This document shows, in pieces, positions 33,681-43,173 of a stretch of DNA of 64,000 bases. The notes under the pieces are model-generated. The model searched no databases, was not told where the DNA came from, and saw only the letters and a list, made by a program, of their open reading frames with translations. Every line of letters starts with the position of its first letter. Within the stretch, counting starts at the first letter, position 1. The translations under genes and the position numbers were made by a program. Source of the stretch: NORP240 sp965222175 (GTDB taxonomy: Bacteria; Pseudomonadota; Gammaproteobacteria; Pseudomonadales; Pseudohongiellaceae); contig OZ244938.1 in assembly GCA_965222175.1 (NCBI GenBank), positions 1,736,001 through 1,800,000 of the forward strand, read 5' to 3'.

Positions 33681-33773
33681 TAAAAAGAAAAGCAACAGCA
33701 AGGCAGCAGCAAGGTAACAGGGAGTAAACCGGCAGAAAAGGTTAACAGCCAGGTAGCAGACAGGTATTCAAAC

Positions 33774-34448
33774 ATGAGTTACAAGCCCGGAAAATCCAGA
33801 GAATCAGCGGATGCTTTGAAGGAATCCACGGCAGGCAGTCGGGAACTGGAGACGCTTTCCGCCATGCTTGATAACGAAGCTGAGGATTTCGAGGTGCGCA
33901 GACTGCTGCAACGCCTGGAAGTGGACCCGGCACTGGGCGCTGCCTGGGAACGCATGAATCTGGTTCAGTCACTGCTGCACAATGAGGACGTCAGGGTCGA
34001 ATTGTCCCCGGACCGGGAATTTGACCGACTGGCTGCAGGGGTCAGTGCAGCGTTGCAAAGTGAACCGTCTCCTGGTGCGGTGGCCTCATCGACTGCTGGC
34101 TGGAGTCGATCTCTGGCCAGGATGGCAATTGCCGCGTCAGTGGCTCTGGCCGTGTTTATCGGCATGCAGATGGGAATTCAGCAGACAACCAGTCCCGTGG
34201 CACCAGCGTTGGTAAGCGACGAACAGGCCGATTCCCCGGCAGCGCCGGGCTCAGCAGCCTCGGGGGCCGCCGTGGCCGCCACTGAACCCGTGCAGCCGGT
34301 GGTCCGTCAGGTTGATCCGGAAGCCCGTCAGCGCCTGGAAGAATATATCCGCAGTGCTTCCATTGTGCGCCAGGAACCCCGCCAACTGGAGCAGCTTGAA
34401 GAATCGCCGCTGTATCGGCTGGTCAATGAGATTCAGGATTCACAATAG
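33774..34448 (+). CDS. rseA: Anti-sigma-E factor RseA/MucA
   Basis: A 224-residue protein with the N-terminal sigma-binding domain (ELETLSAMLDNEAEDFEVRR, then a helix and WERMNLVQSLL), a single membrane segment at about 113-133 (ARMAIAASVALAVFIGM) and a periplasmic part rich in Ala, Gln and Glu. It holds sigma-E at the membrane until cleaved by DegS- and RseP-type proteases; an rseP gene lies at the right end of the window. The periplasmic domain is the site where RseB would bind, yet no rseB follows. The next gene is degQ. Confidence 0.9.
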   Translation: MSYKPGKSRESADALKESTAGSRELETLSAMLDNEAEDFEVRRLLQRLEVDPALGAAWERMNLVQSLLHNEDVRVELSPDREFDRLAAGVSAALQSEPSPGAVASSTAGWSRSLARMAIAASVALAVFIGMQMGIQQTTSPVAPALVSDEQADSPAAPGSAASGAAVAATEPVQPVVRQVDPEARQRLEEYIRSASIVRQEPRQLEQLEESPLYRLVNEIQDSQ

Positions 34449-34705
34449 CTCCTAACACATTGATAAAGAAGTTAATATTTTCCCCATTAAGGCCAATGCG
34501 GACGGGCTCAGGTTCCTGCCTGATCCGATGTGGCAACCATCCCCTGCCTGCCATCCCGGCCGACGTCCGCGGTCAGCTCAGGTTTACGTTTTCCACCGGC
34601 TAAAGTACACTCGATTTCCTTGGTGACCGGCGGGTATCCGGGTCACAAGTTACCGGCACCGCCGCTGATTCACACCCCTCCAGCTGATCAAACCGGAAAT
34701 CAACT

Positions 34706-36145
34706 ATGAAGCCATACCAGATGCTCCGCGTCCTGTCCTTGTCATTACTCCTGTCAGCAAGCCTGGGACCGGCTGTTTTCGGAGGCGGCGCTGCCAATGC
34801 TGCCGCCAGCCTGCCCAACTTTGCCGACCTGGTGGAGGACAATGCGGCTGCCATTGTTGAAATATCCGCGATCCGTATGGTGGAAAGCCCCGGGTTCATG
34901 TCGGAACGGGAACTTGAGGAGTTTCTGCGTCGTCGCATCGATCCTGACGAATTGCCGGACCTGGACCTGGATCAGGAAGGCCGTGAGCCGGAGCTGCGTC
35001 CCAGGGGGTCAGTGGGATCCGGTTTCATCCTCACCGACGATGGCTATGTCATCACCAACCACCATGTCGTCGCCGGCGCCGAGGAGATTACCGTACAGAT
35101 GACCGACCGGCGCGAATTCGATGCCGAGGTGGTGGGCCTGGATGAACCCTCGGACCTGGCCGTGCTGAAAATCGACGCCCGGGATCTGCCCAGTGTCAGT
35201 ATGGGCGATTCCGATGCCGTGCGTGTGGGCGACTGGGTTCTTGCCATCGGCTCGCCTTTCGGTCTGGAATTTTCAGCCGCCGCCGGCATTGTCAGCGCCA
35301 AGGGACGATCCATCCCGGGCAACAGTCAATACAATTACATGTCTTTCATCCAAAGTGACGTGGCCATCAACCAGGGCAATTCCGGTGGACCACTGTTCAA
35401 CCTGGACGGTGAAGTCATCGGCATCAACTCGCAGATTCTCAGCAGCACCGGAACATCCAATGGCATTTCTTTTTCCATTCCCAGCAACGTCGCCCTGAAT
35501 GTCATCAACCAGTTACGGGAGAGCGGCTCGGTGCAACGCGGCCTGCTGGGTGTCCAGATCAAGGATGTCTCCTACGCACTGGCGGAATCGTTCAACCTGA
35601 ACAGGCCCCGGGGTGCCTTTGTCGATGTCGTGTCGCCGGGCAGTCCCGCAGAAACGGCGGGCATTCAGATCGAAGATATCATCCTGGAATTCGATGGCCA
35701 GGCTATCGAGGGTTCGGCGGACCTGCCGTTCCTGGTGGGACAGAACAAGCCCGGTACCACTTCCGCATTGCTGGTATACAGGGATGGCCAGCGCCTCAGC
35801 CTGAACGTGACCCTGGGCAGCTCGCCGCTGAACGTGGTCCAGGAGGAAGTGGCCGAGGTAGTTCCTCAACGCCGCAACCCCCTGGGACTGCGCGTGGCCG
35901 AACTGAGTGCCGAAATCAGGCAGGTTACCGGCCTTAACGGCGTGAGAGTACTGGAAATCATCGACGGTCCCGCCGAGGAGGCCGGTATCGTCGTAAACGA
36001 TGTCATCGTGTCCCTCAATCGGCAGGATATTACCAGCCTGGAGCAGTTTGCCGCCGTGGTGGATTCTTTGCCCGAAAGCGGTTTTGTGCCTATCCGCATT
36101 GTTCGGGAAGGTCGCGGAACCACCCTGGCCCTCGACATAGACTGA
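34706..36145 (+). CDS. degQ: Periplasmic serine protease DegQ/MucD (Do family)
   Basis: A 479-residue protein with a signal peptide (about 1-33, ANA), a trypsin-like domain and two PDZ domains. The catalytic triad is visible: His in VITNHHVVAG (about 118), Asp in EPSDLAVLKI (about 151) and Ser in NQGNSGGPLFN (about 226). PDZ1 begins QRGLLGVQIKDV and PDZ2 runs from NPLGLRVAELS to the end. It degrades or chaperones misfolded envelope proteins. In Pseudomonas mucD lies in the same algU operon after mucB and mucC, which are missing here. Confidence 0.93.
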   Translation: MKPYQMLRVLSLSLLLSASLGPAVFGGGAANAAASLPNFADLVEDNAAAIVEISAIRMVESPGFMSERELEEFLRRRIDPDELPDLDLDQEGREPELRPRGSVGSGFILTDDGYVITNHHVVAGAEEITVQMTDRREFDAEVVGLDEPSDLAVLKIDARDLPSVSMGDSDAVRVGDWVLAIGSPFGLEFSAAAGIVSAKGRSIPGNSQYNYMSFIQSDVAINQGNSGGPLFNLDGEVIGINSQILSSTGTSNGISFSIPSNVALNVINQLRESGSVQRGLLGVQIKDVSYALAESFNLNRPRGAFVDVVSPGSPAETAGIQIEDIILEFDGQAIEGSADLPFLVGQNKPGTTSALLVYRDGQRLSLNVTLGSSPLNVVQEEVAEVVPQRRNPLGLRVAELSAEIRQVTGLNGVRVLEIIDGPAEEAGIVVNDVIVSLNRQDITSLEQFAAVVDSLPESGFVPIRIVREGRGTTLALDID

Positions 36146-36321
36146 CCGGTTCCGCCGGTGGACAGAACGCGCTGCCGGCCGGCGGCGCCGGCGTCCGGGA
36201 CGGCATTGACCTGCCAGGTTCACCGGCGATTGCCTCTTCGATAAAACTCACTGACACGCCCCGGCAGATACTTTAGAATTGCCTCCCTCGAAGGTATACC
36301 CCAGACAACATCAAGGATTCA

Positions 36322-38121
36322 GTGAGCGACCTCAGCCACATTCGTAACTTTTCCATCATTGCCCATATCGATCACGGTAAATCAACGTTGGCAGACCGGT
36401 TTATCCAGCTGTGTGGCGGTGTATCCGATCGGGAACTGGCGGAACAGATGCTTGATACCCTGGAAATTGAACGGGAGCGGGGTATCACCATCAAGGCGCA
36501 GAGTGTCACGCTGCACTACCAGGCAAAGGATGGCAAGCGCTACCAGTTGAATTTTATCGACACGCCAGGGCACGTGGATTTCAGCTACGAGGTGTCCCGT
36601 TCCCTGGCCGCCTGTGAAGGGGCCCTGCTGGTGGTGGACGCGGGTCAGGGCGTGGAAGCGCAGTCCGTGGCCACGTGTTACACGGCAATAGAGCAGGGCC
36701 TGGAAGTTATCCCTGTATTGAACAAGATGGATCTGCCCCAGGCCGATCCGGAACGGGTTCGTACGGAAATCGAGGAAATCATCGGTATCGATGCCAGCGA
36801 GGCGGTCAGTGCCAGTGCCAAGACCGGCATGGGAGTAGAGGAAATCCTGGAACAGATCGTGGCCAAGGTGCCACCACCTGTTGGCGATCGCGACGCGGAT
36901 CCGCAGGCATTGATCATCGACTCCTGGTTTGACAACTACCTGGGCATCGTCTCCCTGGTAAGGGTCAAGCAGGGTGAAATCAGAAAGGGCAACAAGATAG
37001 TCGCCAAGTCCATCGGCAAAGCACATGTGGTTGACAGCGTCGGCAAGTTTACGCCGAAGCGGCTAGAAACCGAGTACCTCGCGGCTGGCGAAGTGGGTTT
37101 TGTGCTGGCCGGCATCAAGGATATTCACGGCGCACCGGTAGGCGATACCCTGACCCTGGCGTCGACACCGGAGGTCAAGGCTCTGCCGGGTTTCCGCCGG
37201 GTGCAGCCACAGGTTTACGCCGGCCTGTTTCCAGTTGCCTCCGATGATTTCGAAAACTTCCGGGATGCGTTGTCAAAACTGACCCTCAACGACGCATCGC
37301 TTTATTACGAACCGGAAAATTCCGATGCCCTGGGGTTCGGTTTTCGCTGTGGTTTTCTGGGCATGCTGCACATGGAAATTATCCAGGAACGCCTGGAGCG
37401 GGAATACGATCTGTCGCTGATTACCACGGCGCCAACCGTGGTATACCAGGTGGTTCTGAACAACGGTGAAGTGGAGGAGGTCGACAGTCCGTCTGATCTG
37501 CCACCAACCGCGAATATCGCTGAAATGCGGGAGCCCATTGTCCTGGCGAACATCCTGGTCCCCCAGGAATACCTCGGGGCGGTTATCACGCTTTGTGAAC
37601 AGCGCAGGGGTGTACAGAAGGATATGCAGTTTATCGGCAAACAGGTTTCCCTGAACTATGAACTGCCGATGAATGAGGTCGTGCTGGATTTTTTCGACCG
37701 GCTGAAATCCGTCAGTCGCGGTTATGCCTCCCTGGACTACCATTTTCAGCGATTCGAAAAATCCAGCCTGGTACGTTTGGATATTCTGATAAACGGCGAT
37801 AAAGTGGATGCACTGGCTATAATTGTGCATCGGGATCAGGCGCAGACCAAGGGCAGGATGCTGACGGAAAAGATGAAAGAACTGATACCCCGTCAACTTT
37901 ACGACGTGGCGATTCAGGCTGCCATCGGCGGACAGATAATATCCCGTCAGACTGTCAAGGCGCTGCGTAAAAACGTCACCGCCAAGTGTTATGGTGGAGA
38001 CATCACCAGGAAGAAAAAACTATTGGAGAAACAGAAAGCGGGCAAGAAAAGGATGAAGAAAGTGGGAAGCGTTGAAGTACCCCAGGAAGCCTTTCTCGCC
38101 GTGCTTAAAATTGACTCGTAA
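36322..38121 (+). CDS. lepA: Elongation factor 4 (LepA)
   Basis: A 599-residue translational GTPase with a GTG start. G1 is AHIDHGKSTL (13-22), G3 DTPGHVDFSYEV, G4 NKMDLP. The EF4-specific C-terminal domain is present (QPKGKxxM-like QAQTKGRMLTEKMKELIPRQ, then KKKLLEKQKAGKKRMK). It affects ribosome biogenesis and back-translocation. The stop codon overlaps the lepB ATG by one base, showing tight coupling. Confidence 0.98.
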   Translation: MSDLSHIRNFSIIAHIDHGKSTLADRFIQLCGGVSDRELAEQMLDTLEIERERGITIKAQSVTLHYQAKDGKRYQLNFIDTPGHVDFSYEVSRSLAACEGALLVVDAGQGVEAQSVATCYTAIEQGLEVIPVLNKMDLPQADPERVRTEIEEIIGIDASEAVSASAKTGMGVEEILEQIVAKVPPPVGDRDADPQALIIDSWFDNYLGIVSLVRVKQGEIRKGNKIVAKSIGKAHVVDSVGKFTPKRLETEYLAAGEVGFVLAGIKDIHGAPVGDTLTLASTPEVKALPGFRRVQPQVYAGLFPVASDDFENFRDALSKLTLNDASLYYEPENSDALGFGFRCGFLGMLHMEIIQERLEREYDLSLITTAPTVVYQVVLNNGEVEEVDSPSDLPPTANIAEMREPIVLANILVPQEYLGAVITLCEQRRGVQKDMQFIGKQVSLNYELPMNEVVLDFFDRLKSVSRGYASLDYHFQRFEKSSLVRLDILINGDKVDALAIIVHRDQAQTKGRMLTEKMKELIPRQLYDVAIQAAIGGQIISRQTVKALRKNVTAKCYGGDITRKKKLLEKQKAGKKRMKKVGSVEVPQEAFLAVLKIDS

Positions 38122-38960
38122 TGGATATCGATTTCGCTCTGGTTCTGGTTGTGCTGGTAGGTGCCTGTGGTCTCATTTGGGTACTCGATTCACTGTTGCT
38201 GAAAAAAGTCAGAAATCAGCGAATCGCCGATTTCAGGCAGACCGCCGGTAACACCAGGCCGGAAAAAGCCGTTGAAGAGGAAGTGGCAGCCCTGGCCCGG
38301 GAGCCGGTGCTGGTGGAGTACGCCAAATCGTTTTTTCCCGTACTGCTGGTTGTGCTGGTGCTGCGTTCATTTATCATTGAGCCTTACCAGATTCCTACCG
38401 GGTCGATGATCCCGACACTGCAGGTGGGGGATTTTATCCTCGTCAACAAGTACCACTATGGCCTGCGCTTACCGGTCATCGGCACGAAGATTGTCGATAT
38501 CGGTGAACCGCAGCGCGGCGAGGTGATGGTGTTCATTCCACCCCATGAAAACAAGTATTACATCAAGCGGGTGGTAGGCATGCCGGGAGACAGAATTCGG
38601 TATGAAGACAAGCGCCTGTACATCAATGGCGAGGAAGTGGAACGGGATTACCTGGGCGCAACCCGGGTGGAATTCGGGCCGGAATCGGTACCTGGCAATC
38701 TGTACGAAGAAGACCTTGGTGGCGTGGAACACACGATACAGCTCAGTGATTTGCGGCTGGGACGACAGGGACGGACCTCGTGGATAGTGCCGGAAGGTCA
38801 CTATTTCATGATGGGCGACAATCGGGACAACAGCGCCGACAGTCGCGTATGGGGCCCGGTTTCCGAAACCAAGATTGTTGGCAGGGCCGTGGCCATCTGG
38901 ATGCACAAGGATCCGGGACTGAATTTGCCGCACTTTTCCCGAAATCAGCTTATCCGCTAG
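38121..38960 (+). CDS. lepB: Signal peptidase I
   Basis: A 279-residue inner-membrane serine protease that removes signal peptides. Two N-terminal membrane segments (about 4-26 and 69-87) precede the nucleophile Ser95 in PTGSMIPTLQVGDF and the general base Lys148 in YYIKRVVGMPGDRI. The C-terminal box GDNRDNSADSRVWG is complete. Cotranslated with lepA and followed by the DUF4845 gene. Confidence 0.97.
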   Translation: MDIDFALVLVVLVGACGLIWVLDSLLLKKVRNQRIADFRQTAGNTRPEKAVEEEVAALAREPVLVEYAKSFFPVLLVVLVLRSFIIEPYQIPTGSMIPTLQVGDFILVNKYHYGLRLPVIGTKIVDIGEPQRGEVMVFIPPHENKYYIKRVVGMPGDRIRYEDKRLYINGEEVERDYLGATRVEFGPESVPGNLYEEDLGGVEHTIQLSDLRLGRQGRTSWIVPEGHYFMMGDNRDNSADSRVWGPVSETKIVGRAVAIWMHKDPGLNLPHFSRNQLIR

Positions 38961-39085
38961 CCACAATTCAATAATTTACCTGATACTTTGTTCTTAAATC
39001 TGTGATTTTATTGGCGGTTTTTTGACCACAGAGGCCGTAAGGTAGAGCCTGCAGTTATTATTTATGCCGCGAGAAGGTAATCACT

Positions 39086-39460
39086 ATGGTTAACGGATTC
39101 AAGGGCCCCGGCTACCAGCGGGGCGTTTCCAAGTTCGGCTTGCTGATAATGGGCCTGTTTGTTGCACTGTTCCTGACCGTGGGATTGAAAGTGGGCCCCC
39201 TATACATGGACAACAACACGCTGACCAGCATGGCAGACGACATGATTGCCGACGGCACGGCCAACCGGCTGGCTGTCGACGAAATCAGGCAGCGATTCGC
39301 CGACGCGTTACGCTTGAACGCTATCTATGATTTCGACCTGTCGGATATCGCAATCAGGCGCGGTGGAGGGGAGACCTCGATACGAATCGCTTACGAACGA
39401 CGGCTACCGCTGTTCGCCAACCTGGATATTGTTGCCGTTTTTGATCACACTGCACAATAA
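39086..39460 (+). CDS. DUF4845 membrane protein
   Basis: A 124-residue protein with one N-terminal membrane segment (about 17-37, GLLIMGLFVALFLTVGLKVG) and a short periplasmic domain (MADDMIADGTANRLAVDEIR). This matches DUF4845, regularly encoded between lepB and rnc in gamma- and betaproteobacteria. Function is unknown, but the conserved position suggests a role with signal peptidase or RNase III expression. It lies 18 bp before rnc. Confidence 0.9.
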   Translation: MVNGFKGPGYQRGVSKFGLLIMGLFVALFLTVGLKVGPLYMDNNTLTSMADDMIADGTANRLAVDEIRQRFADALRLNAIYDFDLSDIAIRRGGGETSIRIAYERRLPLFANLDIVAVFDHTAQ

Positions 39461-39478
39461 ATAACCATGCGGAATTAA

Positions 39479-40159
39479 ATGACCACGGATCGAGAAAAAC
39501 TCGAGACCAGTCTGGGCTACACCTTCCAAGATCCAGGGCTGCTGGTCCAGGCTCTGACCCATCGCAGTGCCGGTCGCACTCACAACGAGCGTCTCGAGTT
39601 CCTGGGCGACGCGGTACTGGACATGCTGATAGCCGAAAAGCTTTTCATGGACTACCCACACGCCACCGAGGGTGAGCTGAGCCGTATGCGAGCCAATCTC
39701 GTCAATGGTGAGGTCCTGGCGGATATTGCCACGGGCCTGGAACTGGGCAGTTTTCTCAAACTGGGTCCCGGTGAACGTAAAGGCGGAGGCAAGCGCCGGG
39801 TTTCCATTCTGGCCGACGCGGTTGAAGCGTTGATCGCCGCGGTTTACCTGGACGGGGATATTGCCAGCACCAACGACGTGGTGAATCGGCTGTTTGCTTC
39901 GAGGATGTCCGCCAGCGATATCAGTCAGCGACGCAAGGACAGCAAGACCAGGTTACAGGAACTGATGCAGGCCAGGGGCCTGGCCCTGCCCAGCTACGAG
40001 CTTGTCGATACGACGGGCGAGGCGCATAACCAGACTTTCACCGTGGCCTGCCAAGTTGAACTTCTGGCCGAATCAAGGGTGGGTAAGGGTAAGAGTAAAC
40101 GCACGGCTGAGCAGGATGCCGCGGACCAGGTGCTGGCGGCACTGGAATCCCTGACATGA
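39479..40159 (+). CDS. rnc: Ribonuclease III
   Basis: A 226-residue double-strand-specific RNase. The signature HNERLEFLGDAVLDMLIAE (about 36-54) with its acidic metal ligands is intact, followed by ADAVEALIAAVYLDGD. The C-terminal dsRNA-binding domain runs from DSKTRLQELMQARG to the end. The stop overlaps the era start by four bases (ATGA), as in the conserved rnc-era pair. Confidence 0.98.
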   Translation: MTTDREKLETSLGYTFQDPGLLVQALTHRSAGRTHNERLEFLGDAVLDMLIAEKLFMDYPHATEGELSRMRANLVNGEVLADIATGLELGSFLKLGPGERKGGGKRRVSILADAVEALIAAVYLDGDIASTNDVVNRLFASRMSASDISQRRKDSKTRLQELMQARGLALPSYELVDTTGEAHNQTFTVACQVELLAESRVGKGKSKRTAEQDAADQVLAALESLT

Positions 40160-41073
40160 GCGGCACCGACAGGGACAGCCGGGTCAGCCGCTGCGGATTC
40201 ATCGCCCTGGTTGGCCGTCCCAATGTTGGTAAGTCGACCCTGCTGAATCATTTTTTACGGCAGAAAATCAGCATTACCTCGCGTAAACCCCAGACCACCA
40301 GGCACCGCATACTCGGCGTGCACACTGTTGCCGATACGCAATTTGTCTATGTCGACACCCCGGGCTTGCACCGGGAACGGCGTAAACCGCTCAATCGACT
40401 GATGAACGAAACTGTCGAACGGGTTATCCGGGATGTGGACGTGATTTTCTTCGTGGTGGAGCGGTTGGCGTGGACGGAAGAGGATGACCTGGTGTTGAAC
40501 GCGCTCAAGTCTGCGCACAAGCCTGTGTTTCTGCTGATCAACAAGGTCGATCAGGTCCAGGATAAAAGCCGACTGCTTCCCCACATCCAGACTCTGTCCG
40601 GCAAAATGGATTTTGCCGAGATTATTCCCGTGTCGGCGTTGGGCGGGCATAACCTGGATACCATTGATGAACTGACCAGGAATTATCTGCCGGAGGGCGA
40701 CTTTCTTTTTCCGGAAGACCAGGTCACGGACCGCAGTTCACGATTTCTCGCGGCGGAGATGATTCGGGAAAAAATTACCCGGCAGCTTGGCGATGAACTG
40801 CCCTACGAGATGACGGTGGAGATCGAGAGTTTCGACGACAGGGGCAAGACCCTGCATATCGATGGGCTGGTGCTGGTGGACAAGCCCGGTCAGAAACGCA
40901 TCCTCATCGGCCAGGACGGTGCCCGTCTCAAGCGTATCGGCTCGGAGGCGCGCCAGGACATGGAAAAAGCCTTCGATCGTAAAGTGATGCTTAAACTCTG
41001 GGTCAAGGTAAAGTCCGGATGGGCCGACAATGAGAGAGCATTGAAGAGCCTGGGCTATACTGATTACCAGTGA
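40156..41073 (+). CDS. era: GTPase Era
   Basis: A 305-residue GTPase for 16S rRNA maturation and 30S assembly. G1 is GRPNVGKSTLLN, G3 DTPGLH, G4 NKVD. The C-terminal KH domain has the typical KRILIGQDGARLKRIGSEAR. Overlaps rnc by four bases. Unlike many relatives it is followed by 323 bp without a gene before recO. Confidence 0.98.
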   Translation: MSGTDRDSRVSRCGFIALVGRPNVGKSTLLNHFLRQKISITSRKPQTTRHRILGVHTVADTQFVYVDTPGLHRERRKPLNRLMNETVERVIRDVDVIFFVVERLAWTEEDDLVLNALKSAHKPVFLLINKVDQVQDKSRLLPHIQTLSGKMDFAEIIPVSALGGHNLDTIDELTRNYLPEGDFLFPEDQVTDRSSRFLAAEMIREKITRQLGDELPYEMTVEIESFDDRGKTLHIDGLVLVDKPGQKRILIGQDGARLKRIGSEARQDMEKAFDRKVMLKLWVKVKSGWADNERALKSLGYTDYQ

Positions 41074-41396
41074 GTGAAGTGCGGCGCTGTTGGCAGCCAT
41101 GGCGACGACAGGGCATTGCAATCAGGCAGGTCGCCCCAGGCAGCACGACTGTCCCGCGAACCGTGCAGACAGGCAGGACATTGCCTGCTGCCGCTGCGTC
41201 CCGCAGGGATGCGGGTATCGAGCCTGGAGGGATCCTGTCACGGTAAACGGCGCCAACCCCTGGCGGGCCATTGTGCCGCGGGAACCACGGTCCGTTGCCG
41301 GTCATCGTTTATGCGATCATTTCTCCAGTCTGAGCTGCAGGAAAACCGGGACCGTTCAGGCAGGGCAGTCTGGGCAGGAAAGGCGAAAGTGACCAG
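41074..41396. other. Unusually long era-recO spacer
   Basis: No gene, RNA or repeat is recognised in these 323 bp. In most gammaproteobacteria with this operon era and recO are adjacent or overlapping. A promoter for recO may lie here. Confidence 0.5.
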
Positions 41397-42119
41397 ATGG
41401 AAAATCGAGTTTACCTGCAACCGGCCTACGTGCTGCACAAACAACCGTTTCAGAACAGCAGTCTGCTGCTGGACTTTTTCTGCATCGACTACGGGAGAGT
41501 GCGGGCAGTGGCCCGTGGCGCCCGCCGTGGCAGTTCAAAATACCGAAGTCTGCTGCAACTGTTTCAGCCGCTGCTGGTTTCCCTGTCCGGCAAAGGCGAG
41601 GTCAAGACTGTTACCGGGGTGGAATGCAGCGTGTCCGCCATACAGCTGCAGGGCGAGCGACTGCTCAGCGGCCTGTATGTCAATGAGCTCATTACCCGCC
41701 TGCTGTTGAGTCATGTCGAGCATACTGGCCTGTATCGTCGTTACCAGGAGGCGCTGCTCAGCCTGGGTGGCGATGAAGAACTGCACAGCGTACTGCGCCG
41801 TTTCGAAATGGCGTTGCTGGATGAACTGGGTTACGGCATTGACCTTGAACGTGATTGTGTCACCCGGGAGCCCATCGAAACCGGGGGCACCTACCTGTTC
41901 GTACCGGACAACGGCTTTCAGCTGGTACCGTCAGGTGATTCGCACCGGGAGGGTGTCGGCAATACGTTCAAGGGAAGGCACATCCTGGCATTGCACAAGC
42001 TGAATTTCTGCGATCCTGACAGTCGCCAGGCTGCCCGGAAAATTACCCGGTTGGCGCTGGCGACCCACCTGGGTGATAAACCGCTGTACAGCAGAACCCT
42101 GTTTGCGCGACGCCATTGA
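41397..42119 (+). CDS. recO: DNA repair protein RecO
   Basis: A 240-residue protein. The N-terminal OB fold starts QPAYVLHKQPFQNSSLLLDF and continues VRAVARGARRGSSKYRSLLQ; the helical C-terminal part has FEMALLDELGYGIDL. RecO anneals DNA and loads RecA with RecR. The zinc cysteines are reduced, as in many proteobacterial RecO proteins. pdxJ, the usual next gene, is not present; cysM follows instead. Confidence 0.94.
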   Translation: MENRVYLQPAYVLHKQPFQNSSLLLDFFCIDYGRVRAVARGARRGSSKYRSLLQLFQPLLVSLSGKGEVKTVTGVECSVSAIQLQGERLLSGLYVNELITRLLLSHVEHTGLYRRYQEALLSLGGDEELHSVLRRFEMALLDELGYGIDLERDCVTREPIETGGTYLFVPDNGFQLVPSGDSHREGVGNTFKGRHILALHKLNFCDPDSRQAARKITRLALATHLGDKPLYSRTLFARRH

Positions 42120-42195
42120 GTCCGGCCTGACGTGGGTTTATGCAGGCCGCCAATCAGGTTAGAATCCGCCGTCTTGTTCAAGCACGCGGTGAATC

Positions 42196-43098
42196 ATGTC
42201 CTATCAAACCATCGACAGTCAGATCGGCAATACGCCGCTGGTCAGGCTCCAGAGACTTCCTGGAGATACCTCGAATACGATTCTGGCGAAACTCGAGGGT
42301 AACAATCCCGCCGGATCGGTCAAGGACAGGCCGGCTCTCAACATGATCGTCCAGGCAGAGCTGCGCGGAGAGATTCGGCCGGGTGATGTGCTCATCGAAG
42401 CTACCAGCGGTAATACCGGCATTGCGCTGGCCATGGTCTGTGCCATCAAGGGTTACCGGCTTATCCTGATCATGCCCGACAACATGAGCGACGAACGCAA
42501 GGCCTCCATGAGTGCCTACGGTGCTGACCTTGTCCTGGTTTCTGAAGAGGAAGGCATGGAAGGTGCCAGGGATCTGGCGGTGCGCATGGAGAACGAAGGC
42601 CGGGGGCGGGTACTTGACCAGTTTGCCAACCAGGACAACCCCAACGCCCATTACATGCGCACCGGTCCCGAAATATGGCGGGATACCCGTGGTGAGGTAA
42701 CCCATTTTGTTTCGTCCATGGGAACAACCGGAACCATCATGGGAGTTTCCCGTTACCTCAAGGAACAGAACGGCGAGGTGGAAATCGTCGGCCTGCAGCC
42801 GAAGGAGGGCTCCCGGATACCGGGCATAAGGCGCTGGCCTGCTGCCTACCTGCCAAAAATCTACGATGCCTCGCGGGTGGATCGAATCATCGATGTCGAT
42901 CAGCATGACGCCGAGGCGACGATGAAACAGCTGGCAAGGCAGGAAGGCATCTTCTGCGGTGTTTCGTCCGGCGGCAGCGTCTACGGCGCACTCCAGCTCA
43001 GCAGGGAAGTCGACAATGCGACAATTGTCGTCATAATCTGTGACCGCGGTGACCGTTACCTGTCTACCGGTGTATTCGACCAGAACAGTGCCGCTTGA
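42196..43098 (+). CDS. cysM: Cysteine synthase B
   Basis: A 300-residue PLP enzyme making cysteine from O-acetylserine and sulfide or thiosulfate. The PLP lysine is Lys43 in NNPAGSVKDRPAL. EATSGNTGIALAM binds the substrate and SSMGTTGTIMGVSRYL the cofactor phosphate. The RRWPAAYLPKIYD segment and the 300-residue length fit CysM rather than CysK. First gene of a cysM-rlmD-mazG set. Confidence 0.96.
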   Translation: MSYQTIDSQIGNTPLVRLQRLPGDTSNTILAKLEGNNPAGSVKDRPALNMIVQAELRGEIRPGDVLIEATSGNTGIALAMVCAIKGYRLILIMPDNMSDERKASMSAYGADLVLVSEEEGMEGARDLAVRMENEGRGRVLDQFANQDNPNAHYMRTGPEIWRDTRGEVTHFVSSMGTTGTIMGVSRYLKEQNGEVEIVGLQPKEGSRIPGIRRWPAAYLPKIYDASRVDRIIDVDQHDAEATMKQLARQEGIFCGVSSGGSVYGALQLSREVDNATIVVIICDRGDRYLSTGVFDQNSAA

Positions 43099-43173
43099 CC
43101 CTGCCCGGATAACCACGTTCCTGGTCATTCAAGTCGTGTCTACAGGCTCTGGCTGACCGTCAAATGTGAGACC

